Below are positions 1 to 10,000 of a stretch of DNA of 64,000 nucleotides, one piece after another (positions within the stretch are counted from its first letter, which is position 1; each line of letters opens with the position of its first letter). Origin of the DNA: Symbiodinium natans (Eukaryota; Sar; Dinophyceae; Suessiales; Symbiodiniaceae); assembly GCA_905221605.1 (NCBI GenBank), contig CAJNDS010002094.1:186001-250000 (forward strand), written 5' to 3'. Both the position numbers and the translations under genes were made by a program. The notes beneath the pieces are model-generated. The model had not been told where the DNA came from, made no database searches, and saw only the letters and a list, made by a program, of their open reading frames with translations.

Positions 1-235
1 AAGGAGAGAAGGAGGAGAGAATGAGGAGAGAAGGAGGAGAGAAGAAGGAGAGAAGGAGAGAGAGAAGGAGAGAGAGAAGGAGAGAGGGAAGGAGAGAGAG
101 AAGGAGAGAGAGAGAGAGAAGGAGAGAGAGAAGGAGAGAGAGAGAGAGAAGGAGGGAGAGAGAGAAAGAAGGAGAGAGAGAGAGAGAGAGAGAAGGAGAG
201 AGGGAAGGAGAGGGAGACGGAGAGAGAGCAGGGGA
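1..235. repeat. GA-rich low-complexity tract
   Basis: The stretch is almost entirely G and A on the plus strand, built from irregular GGAGAGA/GAAGGAGA words. The long open frame through it encodes only Arg/Glu/Gly and is not a credible gene. Confidence 0.95.
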
Positions 236-242
236 GTGGCGA

Positions 243-330
243 GATGGGGAGATGGGGAGATGGGGAGATGGGGAGATGGGGAGATGGGGAGATGGGGAGA
301 TGGGGAGATGGGGAGATGGGGAGATGGGGA
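243..330. repeat. Tandem octamer GATGGGGA, 11 copies
   Basis: Eleven uninterrupted copies of GATGGGGA follow directly on the GA-rich tract. Because eight is not a multiple of three, all three frames read through the same 24-nt period (Gly/Glu/Met/Arg/Trp/Asp), which explains the overlapping open frames here. Confidence 0.97.
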
Positions 331-800
331 GAGGAGTCGTCCGGTGGTCGTTTTGAAAGATCATGCGAATATTGGACACACTCAGAGGTTGTCACTGCGA
401 GATTGCTCATGCAGAGCATTGCATAGCGAAGGCATTGTCGTGAAGGACAGGATCCAAATTGTACAGGGATCCGTCTCGTAGCCACAAACACAGAACACGA
501 AGCCCGGCCTCCAGGGGCAGCTGCTGTGCCATTTTGCGGAGAACGGGGAATGCTAGTCAAGCTCTAACCTGTTCTCTGTGAGCTGCATGGTAACTGCTTG
601 CCGATTGCCGCTAAAACACAAGCACTTGCCCTTAGCACTAAGTCACTAAGCAAACTCACGTCTTGTCATGCTGTCACTCTGCAAATGCAGGAAACGTGCG
701 TTGCAACACGAAGGAAACCTCACCCTAAGAATTCAAGGCTGCCGTGGGCCAATTCGATGGCGGCTGGGGCTGCTGGCATGAGCAAACTCCGCTTGCAAAG

Positions 801-850
801 AGCAAGAAAGGGCAAGAAAGGGCACGAAAGGGCAAGAACGGGCAAGGAAA
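801..850. repeat. Degenerate decamer repeat (GGGCAAGAAA-like), about 5 copies
   Basis: Five adjacent copies of a 10-nt unit with one or two changes each. It lies between 331 and 958, where I see no supported exon. Confidence 0.8.
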
Positions 851-957
851 GCGGGGCACCAAGAGAAACTCCGTCACATCAACGCCCGTGGCACCCCAGG
901 CCTTGGATGATACTGAAGATGATAGGGTTACGACTGGTTGCCAATTGTTGTACGGAG

Positions 958-1257
958 TCAAGCGCCGAACAGGTTTGACCGTCGAGTCGCACAACAGCTT
1001 GTAAACCACCTCAGTGCCATGGGTGTTGCAAGCAGGGTTTCCAAGTCTTCACGAGTCGAGGGGGGCACCAAAGGTCTCATGACCCATGGCTCGGGTATCA
1101 CCTGGCATCCGAAAGTGTCGCGGAATTTTTGAGATGTCCGGAACATTCTATGGTGTGCTGAGAATGCGGCCTGCTCATTGGTGAAGCCCAAGGCGCTATG
1201 GCGGCGTTCGAGCAATGCCTCTGTGAGTCTTTCGTCCAAAAGCAGGGCTTGAAACAT
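958..1257 (-). CDS. Possible exon, unknown protein
   Basis: A 99-codon minus-strand frame whose first half has protein-like composition (for example LLLDERLTEALLERRHSAL, helical and charged). No domain was recognised, splice sites could not be fixed, and the other two minus frames are also open over much of the stretch. From 1380 to 2480 the sequence has open frames on both strands but nothing I can assign, including a 232-codon minus frame at 1848-2546. Confidence 0.25.
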   Translation of the reverse strand: MFQALLLDERLTEALLERRHSALGFTNEQAAFSAHHRMFRTSQKFRDTFGCQVIPEPWVMRPLVPPSTREDLETLLATPMALRWFTSCCATRRSNLFGA

Positions 1258-2520
1258 TCGCCAGGCGCCTGAAGCAACTGCTCAGCCGAACAAACGGAAC
1301 TACTCAAGTCTGCCAGTCTGGTCAGCAGCCCCCAGAGCATGTCCTGACGCCAGGAACATGAAAGGCAAGAGTTTTCCACAGTAACACATCAGCAGGATGC
1401 TGTAACCAAGCAATGCTAAAAAGAGGGCTAGCGGCCAGTGCAAGTATACCTCTCAAGACCATCCGGAAGAGAGGTCGAACTGACCATGTACATGGGAAAA
1501 GGCATGTTGCCCAGCAAAAATCTTTGTTCTTAGGTTCCAGCTCAATGGAAGTATGACCGACTCTGGTGAAAGAACACGCGTTTTGCTGAGCTGCTTAGGG
1601 TCCTAAAATGTTCCCAATGTATCTTGGAAAACTACTAGGGTACAAAGTCAAACGTTCATGCAATGCACCAAAAAGGGATCCAAGATGCCAAGCTTCTTGT
1701 GGGTAGCCGGACCCTTTGGAGAGAGCCCCGCAAGACTGCAACTTTGTGTGCTCTTGAGTTCCACAAGCCGCTGTACATAAAGCAAAAACAAAACAGGAAA
1801 ACAAGAAACCAACCAAATGTTCAGAAGTCTTTAGAGGAGCCGGACCCTCATTTTAAAAAAATCAGAATAATCATGATAACAAAAATAATAATAATCCCCG
1901 CACGATCGTTTTTTGGTGGAAAGTTGTCTTCGCCACAACAAAGAAGCGAAAGAGCCAGAAGCTCAGGGTCTGCCGACGGGGCAAGTCCCTCGGGCTTAAG
2001 TCCTTCTGGCTTTGGCTCTCCAATGCTCTCTACAAAAACAAAGAGGTGGGCAATGTGCAAGCTTTGCGACACGTGCCTCCGCAAAAGTACACAACCAAAA
2101 CAGAAGCCACGGTGCTTCAGGAGACTGTTTGGGAGCCGACCCTCGATAAAGGGTACTGCAGCATTCCTTGTTTTGCTTTTTGTCGCCTTTTGGGTTTTGT
2201 TTGGTTCGTGTGCTACATGATTGGAAATGCGCATGTTTCCTTTTCTGGAATGTTTTTGGACAAGTACCCCCGAACTGGCTCTTTTGGTTCTCCGCATGCA
2301 AAACACGGGAATGCCAAGCTTGGAGGATTGCAGCTTGTTTGTTGTAGATGGTGTGCATAAAACAATGCTTTTATGAACGTAAAATGCTAGAAACACGCAC
2401 TCCCACAGCACCCTGTTTTTCTGGCCGACAGCTTGATTGTCATAGAATTGCAGCAAGCCAGTCCTGAGACCACTTCTCTGGCAGCGCCTCAAAGAACTCC
2501 GGCATGCTTGTTGAACAAGC

Positions 2521-2880
2521 TCATGGTGAAATAACTTGCTTCGCATACAGCATCACGTTTAGGCTTACAACCTGTCGGAGTCTTGACAGAATGCCACCGA
2601 CGCTGGACAGAAGATCTCTGCGTTCGTCCTTGCATGTCTGGGCTCTGTGCGGGGCGGCTCGGCTTCGACGTGGTCGACGGCCGGGATCCCACTGCGACTG
2701 CGAGAGAACGCCAGGTACAGCTGGCATGGCTCTCCTAGGTCCTAGGCACAGCGGTCCTGAATTCGACGTCGAGGGTCTGGCTGCCATTCCTTCGGACACC
2801 TGGTGGGCTGGCTTTGAGTAGGAAAGGTATTCGGAGCGACCGGCCCGAACCTCAAGCTTCGGAGGGACGTACACATCCAC
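2521..2880 (-). CDS. Possible coding region, strand uncertain
   Basis: A 119-codon minus frame (with DERRDLLSSVGGILSRLRQV) overlaps a 105-codon plus frame at 2504-2821 (ending with GLAAIPSDTWWAGFE). Both have reasonable composition and neither matches a family I know. The minus strand is preferred only because all better supported exons lie on it. Confidence 0.2.
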   Translation of the reverse strand: MDVYVPPKLEVRAGRSEYLSYSKPAHQVSEGMAARPSTSNSGPLCLGPRRAMPAVPGVLSQSQWDPGRRPRRSRAAPHRAQTCKDERRDLLSSVGGILSRLRQVVSLNVMLYAKQVISP

Positions 2881-2967
2881 ATCGAGCGTTCGGGCAATGA
2901 TGACCTGTCAAAGGACACCGGATCCTGAACCTCGAATCGGAAGGTAACATTCTGACTCAGTCAACAT

Positions 2968-3080
2968 ACGTACGTACGTGTATATATATATATATATATT
3001 TATTTATTTATTTATATTTATATTTATATTTCTATTTACATTTATTTAGTTATGTATTTACTTACTTATTTATTTAAACA
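2968..3080. repeat. AT-rich simple sequence (TACG, TA and TTTA runs)
   Basis: A short (TACG)n run passes into (TA)n and then (TTTA)n/(TTTATA)n. This is ordinary microsatellite-like DNA with no open frame of note. Confidence 0.9.
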
Positions 3081-3479
3081 TATAATGCACGTCTAAGGAT
3101 ACTTATCTGTTCACGGATACTGATTTATCTGTTCATTATTTTGCGAATTAGATGTCAACATGCTCCACAGGTGAAGGGTGAATGAACAGGAAGACTAAGA
3201 ATTACACAGAGTGAGTGCGCCTTGAGGACATCTCGGCGTCGCTTGCCAGCCGCCCCAGTGAGTGCGGGCTGAGCGAGAGGTGAGAAGCGCTGCTTAAACT
3301 TGCAGAAGTCACAGCACATTTTTGCGACAGCCATGGGCCGTGAGGCGGGGTGATCTCCATGGTTCCCGGTCTTGCTCCTTGAGCCCTTCAGTGTTGTTTT
3401 GACTTTTTGGCTGCTGCACTGTCACTCTACCCTACTCGTCCCCCTTCCTCAGTTTCAAGACCGTGCTGTTGACGTCACA

Positions 3480-3830
3480 CAGCAGACATGGCCGGGCACG
3501 GTGTATGTTGCGATATCACGCACAAGGCATTGGGTTCTCAAGACAAGGGGCGCCATTGGTTATTGCATTGGGTTGCGCATGCTGTGATAACACACACACA
3601 CAAGACGGCTAGTACGAGGTGTGGCGGTGTGTCTTGTGATATCCTACACGAAACAGAGAACGATGGTGCTGCGGGCCTTGGGTTGTGTATGTTGTGATAA
3701 CGCACACCCACACCCACACCCACATACACACGCACACACACACACACTCACACAGAGACACACACACACACAAGGCAGGACTAAAAGCTCATACAGGCAT
3801 CGGCGTGTGTGCGTGTGTATGATGTGACCA
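3480..3830. repeat. Degenerate repeat with TGTGATA(A/T)C core and CA runs
   Basis: The word TTGCGATATCACGCACA near 3509 recurs in altered form (TGTGATAACACACAC near 3581, TGTGATATCC near 3634, TGTGATAACGCACAC near 3692, then TGATGTGACC near 3820). The copies are separated by about 55-130 nt and followed by (CA)n tracts. I see no gene between 2881 and 4150. Confidence 0.6.
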
Positions 3831-4199
3831 GTCTCTCGAACGGTTCAAAACACACGTTAATACCAACACGAGCGGCCGTCCTTTGCGAGGGCTTGCTTTC
3901 TGAAAAGGGGGGGGCCGTTACAGAACGACGGAAATTTCACAGTGCAAGGCTTGTTCGATGCCACACTATTTGTTGGTGTTCATCATAAATCTTGATTCCA
4001 AGCTTGGCACACCCCTCCCCAGCCCGTTCCTGGACTGTACTCAGCAACTGCCCATGACCAGAGTGCCCAGATGTTCCCGGTGGCTTCAGCAGCTAAATCA
4101 GAACTGTCAGAGCTATCGCACCGTTGATCGCTGCGGGGCAAGGTTCAGGGGACGTGAATCAGTGAAGCAACTGAGTCAGCAGCCTTCATCGTGGTGGTC

Positions 4200-5651
4200 T
4201 GGGACCTCCGCATGCTCCTTGTTGTCGTGAAGGCTTGCTCCTACCATCCATTGGCCAAGCAGACGGAATTGAAACTCCACGATGCGCAGTTGTACTACGT
4301 ACGGCCTCATCCTCCCATCTTCCCGAACGAAGTAGAGCGTCTGTCGCCTCTGATTCATCTTCTTGTTCGCATATCAAAAGGCAGAGAAAGCAGAAGGCCT
4401 TGATGGCTTCGTTCTCTTCCTTCACACGGTCCTTGATCCAATCGTCCATTCGAGCGAGAACCTGCGGACGGCGTGAGTCGGACAAGGAGGGCATTCCAGC
4501 TTGGCAAGATGAGGAGCCTCCGCATACTGCTGGTGCATGCTTTCCAAACGGGCATATGTCCACGCCTGTTTGCACCGCTATGCATAGATCGTGTCGGCGA
4601 AAGAGCGAAATCACATAGCCATGCTCCGCAACAAGCGAGAGGGAGAGAGAGAGGGGAGCGGAGCGAACAGTGAAATGGGCTGGGCCGGTGGCAGCGATGC
4701 AGCGGCATCGACATATCAGGCCGTGTCGCTCAGCTGCACAAGCACAGAGGCATCAAAGTGAGCCGTGGTGTGAAAGCAGCAACGTGCGAGCGCAACGTGC
4801 TAGAGCAACGCTAGAAACCTTTGTGTAGGCATTGGGGCATGTGCTAGTGGCAGACAGCCTTTGAGGGCTGCAACAAGCTCGGAAGTTTCAGTGCTGGTCT
4901 CCACGAGCTGACTTGCAGATGCCTGCAACACAAGTTTAAGCGCCGGCCGCACAGAAATGGAAACAGAAACAATGCAGCACCCACGCCTCTAGCAAGGAGC
5001 TGTCCTTCGAAGACGCCACGCAAGGCAAACCCAAGTGGGCTGCAGGCTGCAAACGAGAAACTGACAGCTGCAGTATGCTGCAGTCCTCCTCTTCTGGCAA
5101 GGATCCAGATTGAGCCGCTTCTGTCTCGAGTTGCATCGCCTCTTGCTCTACACCCGTGGGCTCTGCACAGCCAAAGCCTGGCACATCAACGATCAGAGTG
5201 TTTGAGACCCATCTGAGTCAAAGTTGTACTATTTTGTACAAGATGTCACACTTCTGTGGACCGCACGTTCTGCAGACTCATCGAGCCAGGTTGCAAGCTC
5301 CTCAAATTGGAGCATCTGGGAACTGCATGCTTCTGCTGTAGTCACAATGTCACGGCCTGGAGAGAGGACAAATTTGGAGGGGGAGGCTCCACACCAGCAG
5401 CATCGAAGCAGTTTAGATCCTGCGCATGGAAAGCCGAAGGACACACAAGCCGAGATAGAACCTTCACAGCAGCGCTGGGCCATGGGAAAGTGGGCCCCAT
5501 GGGGCTTCATGGGCCTGATCAGCTTGGCGGAAGGTCCACCTCAAGACGGCCGCGGCGACTTTGAACCTGGCCAGCTCCAGCGCCTGACCAAAGGAAGCAT
5601 TAGCAGAGAGTTGCCGACAGAGAATGCGGGACTCGAAGATGGTTGCGGCGC
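4200..5651 (-). CDS. Multi-exon gene, unknown function
   Basis: Several minus-strand blocks with good protein composition fit one gene. The first begins at 5651, directly after an acceptor (GTACAG), and reads FESRILCRQLSANASF then LELARFKVAAAVLRW. The next (about 5426-5255) contains MLQFEELATWLDESAERAVH. A block at about 5178-5020 is acidic (LETEAAQSGSLPEEEDC). One at about 4465-4395 begins after CCGCAG and reads ARMDDWIKDRVKEENEAIKA. One at about 4350-4250 contains RPYVVQLRIVEFQFRLLGQW and appears to end at a GTAGGA donor. No domain was recognised. The helical, charged segments would suit a structural or scaffold protein, but that is a guess. The 3' end and stop are not located, and upstream exons may lie beyond 5.65 kb. 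Confidence 0.5.
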
Positions 5652-6081
5652 CTGTACGCGCCTATGCGTTTTTAGAGCGTTTTGCATGGATACACAGCGA
5701 GAGCGCAATCTCAATTGTTGTTCAGGCAGGTGCGCGAAACACTAGAGGCTGAAGAAAACTTTGGGCCTAACTACGTTTTCGCTCGGGTTTTAGGCTCATG
5801 TTTGAAGAGGCTGCAGAAGAAATGCTTATTTTAGAGAGAGTTTGTATAATCAAAGTATTTACTTGCCTTAGGTTACACTTAGGGTTAAGGATTGGGTTTA
5901 TGCATGTGCATGCATGTGCAGTATGTTGTACAAAGAGGCGAAAACGCTGTAAATACCAGTGTGTTGCACAATATGGATGACGTTCTTACCCCCCCCCCCT
6001 CCCCACCCTCCTCCAACCCCCCCGCCCCCCCACCCCAATACCCTGAAACCTGCAAAAACGCATAGGCACGTACAGGCGCCG
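5646..6081. repeat. Inverted repeat (28-nt arms) around an intronic C-rich segment
   Basis: The arms at 5646-5673 and 6054-6081 are reverse complements with one mismatch (core CCTATGCGTTTTT). The loop of about 380 nt contains strong C runs at 5991-6036. The left arm covers the splice acceptor of the exon starting at 5651. From 6082 to 7060 open frames exist on both strands but none is convincing. Confidence 0.75.
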
Positions 6082-7059
6082 TCACCTCGAACATGTCAAG
6101 AGTGGGATGAGCGTGGATGATGGGGATTTTCAGACAATGCTGCCAAGCGATTCGGGAATGAACCCAGCAGTGTCAATTGACAGCCGCTGGATTCAATAGT
6201 GCTTCTTTCAGCAGCAACTCTGCGAACTATGTACAACGAGGAATCCTCATCTCCGGCGCCACGCCGCATATGCCGCATATGCCGCATGGGCAAGTGCTAT
6301 GGGAGATACCCAGATCGCGGTCTCTGCCTGGCCACCACAGGGCTCCTGGAGCATCAGCGCCAGAGAAGGCAAGTGGTGACTCTGGGCTTCTCTTCTCTCC
6401 TTGCAGGGGCAAAGACGTTGCCCCAAGCGCCATCTCTGTCATGCAGAGCGGGTCCACTTCCCTGGGCAAAGGCTTTCGGAGAATCGCATGAATTGGGTGT
6501 GGGGTTGAACGTTACAAGCTCGCTCTCACTAATCACTCCAAAAATCCAGAGCATTGCAAGGCCAGGGATTGAGTGGCTGACCCCGGCGAGATCTCCAATC
6601 CAATTGGAGCTGACGAGTCCTCTGGGTGGTCCACCTCTGATGTGCTCCTGAACAGCATCCGCGCACGCAAATGCGGCTCACATGCGCAGTTCCTTTGGGG
6701 GCGGCGGGCCTGGCTAACCTTCGCTGAGACTGAGTGGACCTCTCTTGCAAGGGTCCGAACCTGCACGCCACAACAGCATGCCACGTCTGTCTGCCCATTC
6801 ATTCCTAAAGGTTCGGAAGCACCGAGCCTCAGAATCAAAGTGCACTGCCGTCGGCAGCACTGGCCTCTTGCTTCACGGATGAGAAAAGGAGAGGCTGCAG
6901 GCTGCTTGGCACAGAACATGAGCCCGAGCGTTGTACGTTTCCTCAGGCAGAGCATTGGATGTCATGGGCGTGCCTCCTGGCCACGTCAGATATACCAGCA
7001 AGCTTGCCACCACAAGCAGATGTGAGTATCTGTAAACCAGGCAAAATACGACCATGAGC

Positions 7060-10000
7060 TTACATGAACTTCAGACCAAAAAGAGTACCACAGAACAGGT
7101 GCTGGTTCGGATTCTGTACTACAGCATCTCCGATCTCAAGGTACTTCGGGCCTGTACCCTCATCCATGCCACTGGGATATGCTGACTGGAATTTGACCTT
7201 AGCTGTGGATCGGAAGATCAAATGCAACTCTCGACTCTCGCGTTTCGAGAAATGGTGGCCGCCGCCGTGCTGAGCCGGTGGCCGACATGTCTTGCAATGC
7301 CTGCACAAAGGCCGACGAGCTTGTCGCAGACGAACACAATCAATTCCAGTGATCCGAGAAGATGCAATGAACGTGATACTCTCGAAAGGCCTCGGTTTGG
7401 GCTTCGCAAACCTCCATGTTCGCTCGACTCTTTGCCTGGCGCCCTTCCTCTTCAGCCCGCTCCTCCTCGACAAAAGTTCCAGAAACGCCAGCACTCGGCA
7501 GCTCGAAATTTGAGCCGATTGTCTTCCGGATTCTTCCGGTGCACATTCATGAGCTGTCCATGCGTATCGGTGCGTTTCCGTCCTCCTGTATCCGGGCCTC
7601 GATGAAGGCCTCCAACCTCGAAGCAGCAGCACTCCAACAAGACAAGCGCACTCTGAGAAGGCGTTCGGCCTATCCAGTTCCTCACTCACAGCGTTGACTT
7701 CCTCCTCCGCCTGGCACTATGCGGGGCGCACTCTCATCTTCTGCAAGGCGAATCGCTAAGAGGAGCAGCTGTGAGGCGCGTTTGAGTGTATGGGCGTAAG
7801 GGGGCCTGCTTCGGCTTTGGTGGCTTCCTCAGCAGACAGAAACCTGCTTCGACAGATTTCGATTCAGGGGTAACGAATGATCCGGAGAATCTCAGGAGAG
7901 GGGGGCGCTGCAGTAGGAGCCCTGCTCAATGGTGTCCCAAAGCTCCGCCAAAACGGTTTCCACTTCCTGCCTTTCACACCAGCGCTTGTTTAGACTGTGG
8001 ACTTGCTGCTCAAAGCGGCTCTGCCATTGCTGTTGTTGCTGGGGAAGCTACTCCAGATCCAACCCGGAGTCGGCACCGCTTGACCCTCATTTCCGGCGTC
8101 TTCTCTTGTCGAACGGCTTCAAGCTGATCTTGAGCAAAATATTGATCAAAAGGGAGCTTCTGAGGTGCTGGCGCCCATGCGCCTGCGCCAGCGCTGCGGA
8201 GGCAGCCTGCACCTGCAAGACTCGAACATGCCACACTCCAGGGAACGAAGCCTTGATGGGAACATACCAATGACCCTCATAGACCCTCACCAGCACATTT
8301 ACCGCATGCCTGCTCCCTGGTGGATGGTGCATCGCTTCTGCTTTTCTGGTTCCACTGGAACGCACCTCAGAGGTGCAGGCCATGCATAAGAGCGTAAGGA
8401 GTAGAACAGCTCACCGCAAAGTCTTGAGTAGTCGCTGAGCGACCCCATGCTTGTTCCAGCTCTTTGAAGCGCTGGTGCAGCGACTTCCCCTCACAAATCG
8501 TTCAAGCCCCCATTCTCGATAGTGAGAAGAGTCATGAACAGTGCAAATCCGGGCCTCTCCGGAGCTCAAACCCGCAAGGGCCACTTGGGAGAGCACTTTA
8601 TACCTACGCAAGGAGCTGAAGTACAGCTGCAAGAATCCATGCCTCTGCCACATTACTTCTTCGGTCACTCTGCCGTGGCCCCTTCGAACTCCTCCCGCAT
8701 CTTGCGGACCTTCTCGTTGTCAACCTAGCAGCCACAGCAGCCAGCGCACTTGAGAAAAAGCACTACGAAAGTGAGCATGAAAACTTTCGCGGGACATCGC
8801 GCGACCTTGGCCAGCACTGGCGCATCGCCACTTCTGCCAGAGTACCATGGCACCATTGGCACTGGTCCTGTCTTGATCTCTCATGAAGCTGGCCGAACAG
8901 CGGAGCAGCTGAGTGGGTCGGACGCCTCCACGCAGCTGCGCAGCATCCTCCAAATGCAGGCTGACGGCGGGGACAGCCGGGACGGCAGCGAGGACGGCAG
9001 CAGGGCCGTCGATCTGGTCCTGGCTCTCTTTGGGAGCCAGTGTCTTGGTCTCGACACCTGCAGGACATCAAAAACTCACGGGGGGGGGGGGGGGGGACGT
9101 GCCGCCGGCGTACCTTCACGGGCATCTCGCTGGGCAAGGGCGGCTTCGGCAATCTCACGTGCCTGAACAAGTGACTTAAATGCAACTTTCTGTATCTCGG
9201 ACAGCTGCATTTTCATTTTCTCAATGACACCTTGGCAGCAGCTTCTGCGGCGGCACGACCCCGCAGAGGTTTCGCCGTTTCAGCCATGGCTACATATGGC
9301 TGTTCTCCGGCACATCTTCCAAAGCATGACGGAAGGCTATCTGGAGTATGGAGGTGACGGCCGAACAAATGGAAAAGTCAATGGAGTCAGTGGCCATCGC
9401 TATCCAGTTCTATAAGGAATAAGAGACTCAAGTGTAAGGTGCAAGCACTCATGGCACAGGCAGCTCACCTAACAAAGAGTTGACTACTGGAAGTTCAAGT
9501 CGAAATCACATCAAGCTGCAAACGGAGAACTTAGGACTTCCCGCCGCCCCTGAACTCTTGTCTTGGCTTGCAGGCCGAGATCGTATCATCTCTCATCTTG
9601 CTCCATGCAGACTTCTTTGTGGTGTGTTCGGAGTTGAGCAGAAAGCTGAAGCGAAACTAATACTCCTCTTCAAAATCCAAACTCCAAACCTCAAGCCCTG
9701 CCCTTGCCTGCAAGCTAAGAATGCTCTGGCTTGACAACTGCCATGGCTGCTCATCCAATGCGCCACGAACCTGGAGTTTGTGTGCCAGCCGAAGTTGCGC
9801 TGAAGCCTTCTCCTCCCAGAATCCACCCCTGGCAAAGTTCAAAGGGCAAGTAGTGAACGCACGAGCGAGACCATAGACAGGACAGGGCGACGTCATTTGA
9901 CGGTGTCGCTCCTCAAGAAATTGGCAAGTTGATTCTGCACAAGTCAGCGGTAAAGCGGTAAGGAAGGGGATCCTCCACAGCCTCCTGCTTGCGAAAGTTG

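Noticed and set aside
1848-2546. 232-codon minus frame
   Set aside because: Open by chance in AT/GC-mixed sequence. It ends in an isoleucine-rich low-complexity run, has no domain, and competing frames on the plus strand are equally open.
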